Shown here in pieces: positions 17,421-25,462 of a stretch of DNA of 64,000 nucleotides. A program made the translations under genes and the position numbers. The stretch is from Halovulum marinum (GTDB taxonomy: Bacteria; Pseudomonadota; Alphaproteobacteria; Rhodobacterales; Rhodobacteraceae), in assembly GCF_009697225.1 (NCBI RefSeq), contig NZ_WIND01000009.1:1-64000 (forward strand), written 5' to 3'. The notes under the pieces were generated by a model, which was not told the origin of the DNA, did not search any database, and worked only from the letters and a program-made list of their open reading frames with translations. The number at the start of each line of letters is the position of its first letter. The stretch's first letter is position 1.

Positions 17421-18707
17421 TCAGCAGTCGCGCGGCGTGATGCCGTTCTCGGCGGCATAGGCGGCGCTGTCCTCGTCGATCAGCTTCTGGATCAGCTCGC
17501 GGTCGGCGGCGATGAAGTCGGTGATCGGCGTCCAGGTCCTGGCCTCGGCGTCCCATTGCTGGACCAGGGCCACGCCGGGGCCGGCGTGGTTGGCGCAGCT
17601 GACCTCGACGGCGGGGCCGAAACTGGGCATGCCCAGCTCGGCCATGCGGTCCTCGGTCAGGTTCAGCGCCTCCATGCCGTCGCGCATCTGCGCGGCGTTG
17701 ATCGCGCTGGTGCCGTGGATCTCCTGCGCGGTGCGGGCGGCCTCGGCGGCCAGCATCGCGGCGTAGAGACCGCGGTTGTACTGCACCTGACCGACGCTGC
17801 TGCCGTCGCCGGCGGCCAGGCCCTTGTCGACGACATGGGTCCTGATGTCGTCGAAGATCGGGAAGTCGGTGCCGACGCCGGTGAAGTTCACCGACTTGTA
17901 GCCGTGCGCGCCCTTGCCGGCGGGCATCACGTCGGGCTCGGCCCCCGACCACCAGACGCCGATGAAGTTCTCCATCGGGTAGCGGATGTTGGCGGCTTCC
18001 TGGATCGCGACCTGGTTCATAACCCCCCAGCCCCAGAAGAACACGAAGTCGGGCCGCTCGCGCCGGATCTGCAGCCATTGCGACTTCTGCTCCTGGCCGG
18101 GGCTGTCGACCGGGATCAGCGTCAGGTCGAAGCCCTCGCGCTCGGCCAGGGTCTCGAGCGTGCGAATCGGCTCCTTGCCGTAGGCCGAGTTGTGGTGCAG
18201 CAGGGCGATGGTCTTGCCCTGAAGGCTGCCGTCGGACATGTCCTTGGCGTGCTGGGTCATGATCGAGGCGGCGTCCCAGTAGTTGCCGGGGTAGTTGAAC
18301 ACCCATTCGAACACGGTGCCGTTCGCCGCCGAGGTGCGCCCGTAGCCCATCGAATGGATCGGGATGCCGTCGGCGCTGGCCTTGGGGATCAGCTGGTAGG
18401 TGATGCCGGTCGACAGCGGCTGGTAGACCAGCGCGCCCTCGCCCTTGGTCGCCTCGTAGCACTCGACGCCCTTTTCGGTGTTGTAGCCGGTCTCGCAGGG
18501 GAGGACGCGGGTCATCTCGCCGCCGATGCCGCCGTCGCGCTCGTTCAGCAGGGTGAAATAGTCGGTGTAGCCGTCGGCGAAGGGGATGCCGCTGGCGGCG
18601 AACGGGCCGGTGCGGTAGTCGAGCGAGGGAAACACCAGCTCGGCCATCGCCGGCCCCGCGGCCAGCAGCGCCGCCGCCAGCGCGGCGGCCTGTCGTGTCA
18701 GTCTCAT
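17421..18707 (-). CDS. Periplasmic substrate-binding protein of the HAAT ABC importer
   Basis: 428 residues with a Sec signal (AAALAAALLAAGPAMA). The mature protein has the type I periplasmic-binding fold of the LivJ/LivK family: GIPFADGYTDYFTLLNERDGG, GKTIALLHHNSAYGKEP, a hinge, and NFIGVWWSGAEPD. Cysteine pairs (CETGYNTEKGVEC) may form a disulfide. GGGAGGATC precedes the start. It resembles the subgroup encoded beside acyl-CoA ligases in Rhodobacterales rather than true leucine-binding proteins. Ligand unknown; an aromatic or fatty acid is suggested by the two CoA ligases. Confidence 0.9.
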   Translation of the reverse strand: MRLTRQAAALAAALLAAGPAMAELVFPSLDYRTGPFAASGIPFADGYTDYFTLLNERDGGIGGEMTRVLPCETGYNTEKGVECYEATKGEGALVYQPLSTGITYQLIPKASADGIPIHSMGYGRTSAANGTVFEWVFNYPGNYWDAASIMTQHAKDMSDGSLQGKTIALLHHNSAYGKEPIRTLETLAEREGFDLTLIPVDSPGQEQKSQWLQIRRERPDFVFFWGWGVMNQVAIQEAANIRYPMENFIGVWWSGAEPDVMPAGKGAHGYKSVNFTGVGTDFPIFDDIRTHVVDKGLAAGDGSSVGQVQYNRGLYAAMLAAEAARTAQEIHGTSAINAAQMRDGMEALNLTEDRMAELGMPSFGPAVEVSCANHAGPGVALVQQWDAEARTWTPITDFIAADRELIQKLIDEDSAAYAAENGITPRDC

Positions 18708-18767
18708 GGTTCGATCCTCCCAGTTCTTCGGATGTCCGGGTGGTCCCGGTTTGCTTGGTGCCCGCCC

Positions 18768-19844
18768 CTAGTGCGGGAAGGGCCAGAGGCGCAGCTTCTC
18801 CTTGGCGGTGCGCCACAGGGCGGCCAGCCCGTGCGGCTCGACCACCAGGAAGAAGACGATCAGCGCGCCGACGATCATGAACTCGAAATGCGCCGCGATC
18901 GCGGTGGGCCAGGACAGCGTGTCGACCATCAGGTTCTTCAGCAGCACCGGCATCAGCACCATGAACGCCGCCCCCGCGAACGAGCCGAAGATCGAGCCCA
19001 GGCCGCCGATGATGATCATGAACAGCGCCAGGAACGACTTGTTGATGCCGAACGCCTCGCCGACCTCGACCGCGCCCAGGTAGACGGTGAAGAACAGCGC
19101 CCCGCCGACGCCGACGAAGAAGGACGAGATCGCGAACGCCGACAGCTTGGCCCGCAGCGGGTTCACGCCGATGATCTCGGCGGCGATGTCCATGTCGCGG
19201 ATCGCCATCCACGACCGGCCCAGCCGCCCGCGCGTCAGGTTCCGCGCCAGCCAGGCGAGGGCGAACAGGATCACCAGGCAGAACAGGTATTTCGGCACCG
19301 CCCCGGCCTGCGGCCCGGTCACCGCCATGCCCAGGATGCTGCGCTCCGGCGCGGTGATCTGCCCCGAGGCCGAGTTGTTGTAGAACCACGGCACCCGGTT
19401 GAACAGCCACACCAGGAAGAACTGCGCCGCCAGCGTCGCCACCGCCAGGTAGAAGCCCTTGATCCGCAGGCTGGGCAGCCCGAACAGCATCCCCACCGCG
19501 GCCGTCACCCCGCCCGACAGCAGCACCACGAACAGAATGTTCAGTTCGGGCGCGGCGGTCATGATCTTGTAGGCGGCATAGGCGCCCACCGCCATGAACC
19601 CCCCGGTGCCCAGGCTGACCTGCCCGCAATAGCCGGTCAGGATGTTCAGACCGATCGCCACGATCGCCCAGATCAGGAACGGGATCATCACCGCGTTGGC
19701 GGTGTATTCGGTCAGCACCAGCGGGATGCCGACGAAGCCCACCAGCAGCACGAAGTAGTAGCGCCAGCGGTCGAAGGCGATCGGGAAGGTCTGCCCGTCG
19801 TCGCGGTAGCTGGTCTTGAAGTCGCCGGCCTCGCGATAGAACAT
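18768..19844 (-). CDS. HAAT ABC transporter permease (LivM-type)
   Basis: 358 residues with about 8-10 transmembrane helices, NILTGYCGQVSLGTGGFMAVGAY in the first half (LivM hallmark), the EAA-like coupling region WMAIRDMDIAAEIIGVNPLR, and GGLGSIFGSFAGAA. The N-terminal about 30 residues are cytoplasmic. It lies between the small membrane protein and the binding protein, all on the minus strand. It forms the channel with the LivH-type permease. Confidence 0.93.
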   Translation of the reverse strand: MFYREAGDFKTSYRDDGQTFPIAFDRWRYYFVLLVGFVGIPLVLTEYTANAVMIPFLIWAIVAIGLNILTGYCGQVSLGTGGFMAVGAYAAYKIMTAAPELNILFVVLLSGGVTAAVGMLFGLPSLRIKGFYLAVATLAAQFFLVWLFNRVPWFYNNSASGQITAPERSILGMAVTGPQAGAVPKYLFCLVILFALAWLARNLTRGRLGRSWMAIRDMDIAAEIIGVNPLRAKLSAFAISSFFVGVGGALFFTVYLGAVEVGEAFGINKSFLALFMIIIGGLGSIFGSFAGAAFMVLMPVLLKNLMVDTLSWPTAIAAHFEFMIVGALIVFFLVVEPHGLAALWRTAKEKLRLWPFPH

Positions 19845-19884
19845 CAGCGCGCCCCCTGCCGCTGCGGGCGCTGCGGGCGCCGCC

Positions 19885-20277
19885 CTACATCGGGCGCCGC
19901 TGCCGGCCCGGGCGCGGCAGCAGTTCCAGCAGCTCGGGCGCGCGCCAGGCGATCAGCGCCGCGCCGCCGGCGAAGGCCGGCAGGAACCAGATCCCGAAGC
20001 CGTGCAGCCCCGCCACCGCGAACAGCGCCGGCGTGCCCCAGACGATCACCGGATCGCCCCCCTGCCCGGTGCGGTCCAGCCGCGGCAGCAGCGCGCGCAG
20101 CAGCGCGTAGGTCAGCAGCGCCAGCGCCAGCACCATCACCGGCACCAGCGGGTAGTAGATCCAGCCCAGCCAGCCGCGCAGCAGCACGATCAGGTAGGCC
20201 AGCAGCGCCGCGCCCAGAATCGTGCGCGGCGCCAGCGTCTCGTCCTCGCGGAACAGGCGGTTGCAGATCCGGTCCAT
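19885..20277 (-). CDS. Small polytopic membrane protein inside the ABC operon
   Basis: 130 residues from MDRICNRLFREDE, set by GGAGAGGGGG. Three to four hydrophobic segments are predicted (about 17-32, 38-60, 80-95, 100-112), with a basic end (RPGRQRRPM). I recognise no named family. Its position between the two permease genes, in the same direction, suggests an accessory subunit of the importer, but this is inference from context only. Confidence 0.65.
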   Translation of the reverse strand: MDRICNRLFREDETLAPRTILGAALLAYLIVLLRGWLGWIYYPLVPVMVLALALLTYALLRALLPRLDRTGQGGDPVIVWGTPALFAVAGLHGFGIWFLPAFAGGAALIAWRAPELLELLPRPGRQRRPM

Positions 20278-20394
20278 CGTCGGCGCCCCCTCTCCGAGCC
20301 GGGGCGTGCGTGCGCCCGGCGGTGTCAGGAAACCGGATGGCGGCGCGCGAGGCAAACCAAAACTGCACGGGACGGCAAAGCTGGCGCGGCATGG

Positions 20395-21396
20395 TCAGAC
20401 CCTTTCGATGATGCGTTCGCCGAACAGGCCCTGGGGCCGGAACACCAGGAACAGCAGCGCCAGCACGTAGGCGAACCAGTTCTCGGTCGCGCCGCCGATC
20501 AGCGGGCCGACCGAGAATTCGAACAGCTTCTCGCCGACGCCGATGATCAGCCCGCCGACGATCGCGCCGGGGATCGAGGTGAACCCGCCCAGCATCAGCA
20601 CCGGCAGCGCCTTGAGCGCGATCAGGCTGAGCGAGAACTGCACCCCCAGCTTGGCGCCCCACATGATCCCCGCGACCAGCGCCACGAACCCGGCGATCGA
20701 CCAGACGATCACCCAGATCACCCGCAGGCTGATGCCCACCGACAGCGCCGCCTGGTGGTCGTCGGCCACCGCGCGCAGCGCCCGGCCGGTGCGGGTGTAC
20801 TGCGAGAACAGCATCAGCGCCGCCACCAGCGCCACCGCGATCACGGTGGCCCAGACATCCAGCAGGTCGATGTACATGCCGTAGTAGTCCGCGCCCTCGG
20901 CGGCCCAGCCGCGGGTCACGTCCTCGAGCCAGAACGACCCGCCCGACGGCAGGCCGACGTCCAGCGTCTTCAGGTCCGAGCCCCACATCAGGTCGCCCAG
21001 CCCCTCCATGAAATAGGCCAGGCCGATGGTGGCCATGAACAGGATGATCGGCGCCTGGTTGACCAGGTGGCGCAGCACCAGCGCATTCACCGCCCAGGCG
21101 AACAGCACCATCACCCCCAGCGCCAGCAGGATCGCCAGCAGCGTCGGCACGGTCCAGCCGAAATCGCGCACCTCGGTGCCGAACACGGCGTTGATCAGGT
21201 GCGCGAACGGCACCTGCCCCTGCTGGATGCCGACCAGGGTCAGCGCCGCGAACAGCGCCATCACCCCCTGGGCGTAGTTGAAGATGCCGCTGGCCTTGAA
21301 GATCAGCACGAAGCCCAGCGCCACCAGCGCGTACATCACGCCCGCCATCAGCCCGTTCAGGATCACTTCCAGCGTGTAGAGGAAGGTGGGGGACAT
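20395..21396 (-). CDS. HAAT ABC transporter permease (LivH-type)
   Basis: 333 residues, about 8 transmembrane helices. Typical LivH features are NGLMAGVMYALVALGFVLIF at the start, ASGIFNYAQGVMAL, the coupling loop GRALRAVADDHQAALSVGI, and FTSIPGAIVGGLIIG near the end. A larger than usual loop (residues about 130-165, DLKTLDVGLPSGGSFW) faces the periplasm. The stop of the upstream secreted-protein gene is 3 bp from its start, so the two are coupled. Confidence 0.93.
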   Translation of the reverse strand: MSPTFLYTLEVILNGLMAGVMYALVALGFVLIFKASGIFNYAQGVMALFAALTLVGIQQGQVPFAHLINAVFGTEVRDFGWTVPTLLAILLALGVMVLFAWAVNALVLRHLVNQAPIILFMATIGLAYFMEGLGDLMWGSDLKTLDVGLPSGGSFWLEDVTRGWAAEGADYYGMYIDLLDVWATVIAVALVAALMLFSQYTRTGRALRAVADDHQAALSVGISLRVIWVIVWSIAGFVALVAGIMWGAKLGVQFSLSLIALKALPVLMLGGFTSIPGAIVGGLIIGVGEKLFEFSVGPLIGGATENWFAYVLALLFLVFRPQGLFGERIIERV

Positions 21397-21399
21397 GGC

Positions 21400-21951
21400 T
21401 CAGGCCTCGGCGTTGATTTCGAGCGCGCGGATACGGACGGTGCCCGCCGCCGGATCCGCCTCGAAGTGGATGTTCAGGCGCGGCTCGCGCCACAGCGTGC
21501 TGTCCAGCACCGCCGGCGCGTCGCCGGGCACGCGGCGATAGCGCCCTTCGGCGATCGCCTGCTGCGCCCAGGCCTCGAACGCCGCGGCCACCGCCACGAT
21601 GTCGGCGCGGGCATCGACGGTGCAGGCGGTCAGCTCGTCCGGCGCGGCGCCCGACAGGCTGAGGTAGATGCCCTCGCCCATCGCCCAGGTCTCGGCCCCG
21701 GCGGGCGGGCGCAGCCAGTCCGGCAGCGCCTGCGGCCGGCCGACGTCCGACAGGTCCGGCACGGCGACATCCTCCAGCGGCGCGATGCAGCGCTCCAGCG
21801 CCACGATCCAGGCGCGCGGCGCGGCCGCGTCCTGCGCCGCCAGCGGCGCGGCGGCCAGACACGCCAGCGCCAGCGCCGGCCACGCGCGCCGGGCGGGCGG
21901 CGGGGTGGGCGGGCGGGAGCCGACCGCCCGGCGCGCCGGCGCGCTAGTCAT
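21400..21951 (-). CDS. Secreted protein of unknown function in the ABC operon
   Basis: 183 residues from MTSAPARRA (an ATG 7 codons upstream is an alternative). A Sec signal follows an Arg/Pro-rich start (PALALACLAAAPLAAQ). The mature part has cysteines in LERCIAPLED and LTACTVDAR and a region rich in Trp, Asp and Glu; no domain is recognised. The start overlaps the 3' end of the LivG-type gene by 8 bp, and its stop adjoins the LivH-type gene, so it is translated with the transporter. A periplasmic accessory role is inferred. Confidence 0.65.
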   Translation of the reverse strand: MTSAPARRAVGSRPPTPPPARRAWPALALACLAAAPLAAQDAAAPRAWIVALERCIAPLEDVAVPDLSDVGRPQALPDWLRPPAGAETWAMGEGIYLSLSGAAPDELTACTVDARADIVAVAAAFEAWAQQAIAEGRYRRVPGDAPAVLDSTLWREPRLNIHFEADPAAGTVRIRALEINAEA

Positions 21952-22759
21952 GCGCCACGCCCAGGTAGGCATCGATCACCTGCGGGTTGGACCGCACCTC
22001 GTCCGGGGTGCCGTCGCCGATCTTGGCGCCGTAGTCCATCACCACCACCCGGTCCGAGATGTCCATCACCACGCCCATGTCGTGCTCGATCAGCGCGATG
22101 GTGGTGCCGAACTCGTCGTTCACGTCCAGGATGAAGCGGCTCATGTCCTCCTTCTCCTCGACGTTCATGCCCGCCATCGGCTCGTCCAGCAGCAGCAGCT
22201 TCGGCTCGGCGGCCAGGGCGCGGCCCAGTTCGACCCGTTTCTGCAGCCCGTAGGGCAGCCGGCCCACCGGCGTCTTGCGGATCGCCTGGATCTCGAGGAA
22301 GTCGATGATGTGCTCGACGAAGGCGCGGTTCGCGACCTCCTCGCGCTCGGCCGGGCCGGCCCAGACCGCCTGCTGCCACCACGGCGCGCGCATCCGGGTG
22401 AAGCGGCCGGTCATGATGTTGTCCAGCGTCGACATGCCCTTGAACAGGGCGATGTTCTGGAACGTCCGGGCGATGCCCTGGTGGGCGATCTGGTGCGGCT
22501 TCATCGGCTTTCGCCGCTGGCCGCGGAACCAGACCTCGCCCTCCTGCGGGTGGTAGAAGCCGTTGATCACGTTCAGCATCGACGACTTGCCGGCGCCGTT
22601 CGGGCCGATGATCGCGCGGATCTCGCCCGCGCGGATGTCGAAGCTGATGCCCCGGATCGCCACCACGCCGCCGAAGCGCAGGGTGATGTCGCGCATCTCC
22701 ATCAGCACCTCGGCGGGCGCCTGCGCCGGGGCCGGACCGGACTGCGGGGCGACGCTCAT
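21944..22759 (-). CDS. HAAT-family ABC transporter ATPase (LivG-type)
   Basis: 271 residues from MSVAPQSGPAPAQ. Walker A GPNGAGKSS, signature-equivalent LPYGLQKRVELGRAL (a degenerate LSGGQ typical of this subgroup), Walker B LLLLDEPMAGM, and EHDMGVVM with the switch His. The ATG overlaps the ligase stop in ATGA, which fixes the start. It partners the LivF-type ATPase 4.6 kb downstream in the same operon. Confidence 0.92.
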   Translation of the reverse strand: MSVAPQSGPAPAQAPAEVLMEMRDITLRFGGVVAIRGISFDIRAGEIRAIIGPNGAGKSSMLNVINGFYHPQEGEVWFRGQRRKPMKPHQIAHQGIARTFQNIALFKGMSTLDNIMTGRFTRMRAPWWQQAVWAGPAEREEVANRAFVEHIIDFLEIQAIRKTPVGRLPYGLQKRVELGRALAAEPKLLLLDEPMAGMNVEEKEDMSRFILDVNDEFGTTIALIEHDMGVVMDISDRVVVMDYGAKIGDGTPDEVRSNPQVIDAYLGVAHD

Positions 22760-24717
22760 TCCGCCGCCATCCGCGTGCCCGAGGCGCCGACCTTGGCGTC
22801 GCGGATCTCCAGCGTCGCGCGGATGCTGCCCTTGCGGCCGTCCTCGTAGGTGACCTCGGTCTCGGTGGCGATGGTCCCGGAGCCGTCGTAGAGCGCGTCG
22901 ATCAGGTCGGCGTACTTCTGCTCGATGATCCGCCGGCGCACCTTGCGGGTGCGGGTCAGCTCGCCGTCGTCGGGGTCCAGCTCCTTGTGCAGGATCAGGA
23001 AGCGGTGCACCTGGCAGCCCGACAGCGTCTCGTCCTGCGCCAGGTCGGCGTTCACCGCCTCGACATGCTCCTGGATCATCGCGTAGACGCGCGGGTGCGC
23101 GGCGAGTTCCTGGTAGCTGGCGTAGGCGATGTTGTTGCGCTCGGCCCAGTTGCCGACCGCGTTCAGGTCGATGTTGACGAAGGCGCAGCACATCCGCCGG
23201 TCGGCGCCGAACACCACCGCCTCGAGGATGTTGGGATAGAACTTCAGCTTGTTCTCGACGTATTTCGGCGCGAACAGCGCCCCCGATGCCAGCTTGCCGA
23301 CGTCCTTGGCGCGGTCGATGATCCGCAGATGGCCGGTGCCGTCCTCCAGGAAGCCGGCGTCGCCGGTCGCCACCCAGCCCTCGGCGTCCTTGGTCGCGGC
23401 GGTGCTGTCGGGGTTCTTGTAGTATTCCACGAACACCCCGGGCGAGCGGTAGAACACCTCGCCCGACTCGGCAATGCGCAGCTCGACCCCCGGCGTCGGC
23501 GGCCCGACGGTGTCGACGCGCACGTCGCCGTCGGCCTGCTGGGTGATGAACACGCTGGCCTCGGTCTGCCCGTAGAGCTGCTTCAGGTTGATCCCGATCG
23601 CGCGGTAGAAGCCGAACAGCTCGGGGCCGATCGCCTCGCCGGCGGTGTAGGCGACGCGCACCCGGCTGAGGCCCAGCGCGTTCTTCAGCGGCGCGAACAC
23701 CAGCGCCTCGCCCAGCCGGTAGCGCAGCCGGTCGCGCAGGCCGACCGGCGCGCCGTCCAGCAGTGCGCCGCCGACCCGGCCCGCCAGCGCCATCGCGCGG
23801 CGGTACAGCGCCTGCTTGACCGGCGCGGCGTCCTCCATGCGGATGGTGACGCTGGTCAGCAGCCCCTCGAAGAACCGCGGCGGGGCGAAGAAATAGCTGG
23901 GGCCGATCTCGCGCAGGTCCTGCTGCATCGTCGCCTCGCTTTCCGGGCAGCAGACGCAGAAGCCGACCCAGTAGGCCTGGCCCATCGAGAAGATGAAGTC
24001 GCCGACCCAGGCCATCGGCAGGTAGGCGAGGATCGAATCCGTCGGCCGCAGCGCGTCGACCTCAGCCGCGGCGCGGGCGGTCAGGATGATGTTGTCGTGG
24101 CTCAGCACCACGCCCTTGGGCCGCCCGGTGGTGCCCGAGGTGTAGAGCATCACGCAGGTGTCGGCGCCGCCGAGCGCGGCGCTGCGGGCGGTCAGCTCGG
24201 CCGCGTGGGCGTCGTCGCGCCCGGCGTCGGCGACGGCGGCATATCGGTGCAGGCGCGCGTGGTCGTAGCGGCGCAGGCCGCGCGGGTCGAGATAGATGAT
24301 CCGCTCAAGCCGCGGCAGACGGTCCTGGATCTCCAGCAGCTTGTCGACCTGTTCCTGGTCCTCGACCACGGCGAAGCGCGCGTCGCAATGGTCCAGCACA
24401 TAGGCGATCTCGTCGGCGACCGAGTCCTGGTAGACCGGCACCGGGATCGCCCCCGCCGCCTGCGCCGATGCCATCGCCCAGTACAGGTGCGGCCGGTTGG
24501 TGCCGACGATGGCGACATGATCGCCCACCGCCAGACCCAGCCCGATCAGGCCGCGGGCGAAGGCGCGGATCTCGGTCCCGGCCTCGGCCCAGGTCCAGCT
24601 TTGCCAGATGCCGAATTCCTTTTCGCGGTACGCCGGGCGCGCGCCGAAGTCGGCGACGTTCCGCGCCAGCAACCGGGGAAATGTATCCAGCCGCGCGGCC
24701 GGATCCGCATCGCCCAT
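22756..24717 (-). CDS. Long-chain-type acyl-CoA synthetase (AMP-forming)
   Basis: 653 residues. AMP-binding P-loop YTSGTTGRPKGVVLSH, A5 motif LKQLYGQTEASVF, A7-like GWVATGDAGFLEDG and A8-like IDRAKDVGKLASG place it in the FadD/long-chain family. A C-terminal extension (about 590-653) contains TRTRKVRRRIIEQKY. It activates a carboxylic acid as acyl-AMP and then CoA thioester. As first gene of the operon with LivG in ATGA overlap, it is probably the entry enzyme for the imported substrate. Confidence 0.92.
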   Translation of the reverse strand: MGDADPAARLDTFPRLLARNVADFGARPAYREKEFGIWQSWTWAEAGTEIRAFARGLIGLGLAVGDHVAIVGTNRPHLYWAMASAQAAGAIPVPVYQDSVADEIAYVLDHCDARFAVVEDQEQVDKLLEIQDRLPRLERIIYLDPRGLRRYDHARLHRYAAVADAGRDDAHAAELTARSAALGGADTCVMLYTSGTTGRPKGVVLSHDNIILTARAAAEVDALRPTDSILAYLPMAWVGDFIFSMGQAYWVGFCVCCPESEATMQQDLREIGPSYFFAPPRFFEGLLTSVTIRMEDAAPVKQALYRRAMALAGRVGGALLDGAPVGLRDRLRYRLGEALVFAPLKNALGLSRVRVAYTAGEAIGPELFGFYRAIGINLKQLYGQTEASVFITQQADGDVRVDTVGPPTPGVELRIAESGEVFYRSPGVFVEYYKNPDSTAATKDAEGWVATGDAGFLEDGTGHLRIIDRAKDVGKLASGALFAPKYVENKLKFYPNILEAVVFGADRRMCCAFVNIDLNAVGNWAERNNIAYASYQELAAHPRVYAMIQEHVEAVNADLAQDETLSGCQVHRFLILHKELDPDDGELTRTRKVRRRIIEQKYADLIDALYDGSGTIATETEVTYEDGRKGSIRATLEIRDAKVGASGTRMAAE

Positions 24718-24925
24718 CAGATCTCCTCCCTTGGCGGGTCGTTGCCCGCCGGCCGGCGTCTCGCGCGCCGTCCCTTGATCCTAGCAACAAACGTTCGCCG
24801 GTAAACAGAAAAATTGAACTACCGTTCATTTCCGCGGCGGCAACCTGCCGGGGTGACGGCGCGCGGAAAAAAACCCAAGCTGCCGCCAAGGACCGGCGCC
24901 TGGGCCGCGTCGAAGGATCATGAGG

Positions 24926-25462
24926 ATGGAGCCGAGCGACCGTGCGCTGGTGGACCGTGCCCTGGCGGGCGACGCCGGGGCCTTCGGCCTGCTGGTCGCG
25001 CGGCACTACGACCGCATCTTCCGCGTCGCGTGGCGGGTGCTGGGCAGCCAGGCCGACGCCGAGGATCTGGCGCAGGACGTCTGCGCCGCCCTGCCCGGCA
25101 AGCTGGACGGGTTCCGCGCCGAGGCGCGGTTCACCACCTGGCTGCACCGGGTGGTGGTGAATGCCGCCCGCGACCGGCTGCGCCGCCACGCCACCCATGC
25201 CCGCGCCGTCCAGGGCTGGGGCGATGTCGAGACGCTGCGCCGGGACGAGGCGCGGCAGGCCGCCGACCAGCAGGAATGGCTGGTCCGGGCGATGACGGCC
25301 CTGCCCCTCGATCTGCGCGAGACCGTCGCGCTGGTGCTGGGCGAGGAGATGACACATGCCGAGGCCGCAGCAGCACTGGGCGTCTCGGAAGGAACCGTCA
25401 GCTGGCGCATGAGCGAGGTTCGCAAGCGCCTGCGCCGGCTGGCCGAGGAGGAACGGGCATGA
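24926..25462 (+). CDS. ECF-type RNA polymerase sigma factor
   Basis: 178 residues from MEPSDRALVDRAL (AAGGA 8 bases upstream; an ATG two codons earlier is closer than usual to it). Region 2 is seen in RIFRVAWRVLGSQADAEDLA and FTTWLHRVVVNAARDRLRR, and region 4 in LPLDLRETVALVLGEEMTHA and GVSEGTVSWRMSEVRKRL. Only sigma-2 and sigma-4 are present, as in the ECF class. Its stop overlaps the VWA gene start (ATGA), marking a regulator-partner pair. It diverges from the acyl-CoA ligase gene; the 208-bp gap between them should carry both promoters, but I found no clear self-regulated ECF motif. Confidence 0.92.
   Translation: MEPSDRALVDRALAGDAGAFGLLVARHYDRIFRVAWRVLGSQADAEDLAQDVCAALPGKLDGFRAEARFTTWLHRVVVNAARDRLRRHATHARAVQGWGDVETLRRDEARQAADQQEWLVRAMTALPLDLRETVALVLGEEMTHAEAAAALGVSEGTVSWRMSEVRKRLRRLAEEERA

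Noticed and set aside
17311-20411. Very long open frames antisense to the ABC transporter and other genes (up to about 1000 codons)
   Set aside because: They are Arg/Gly/Ala/His-rich shadows caused by high third-position G+C on the real strand, without ribosome sites or domains.
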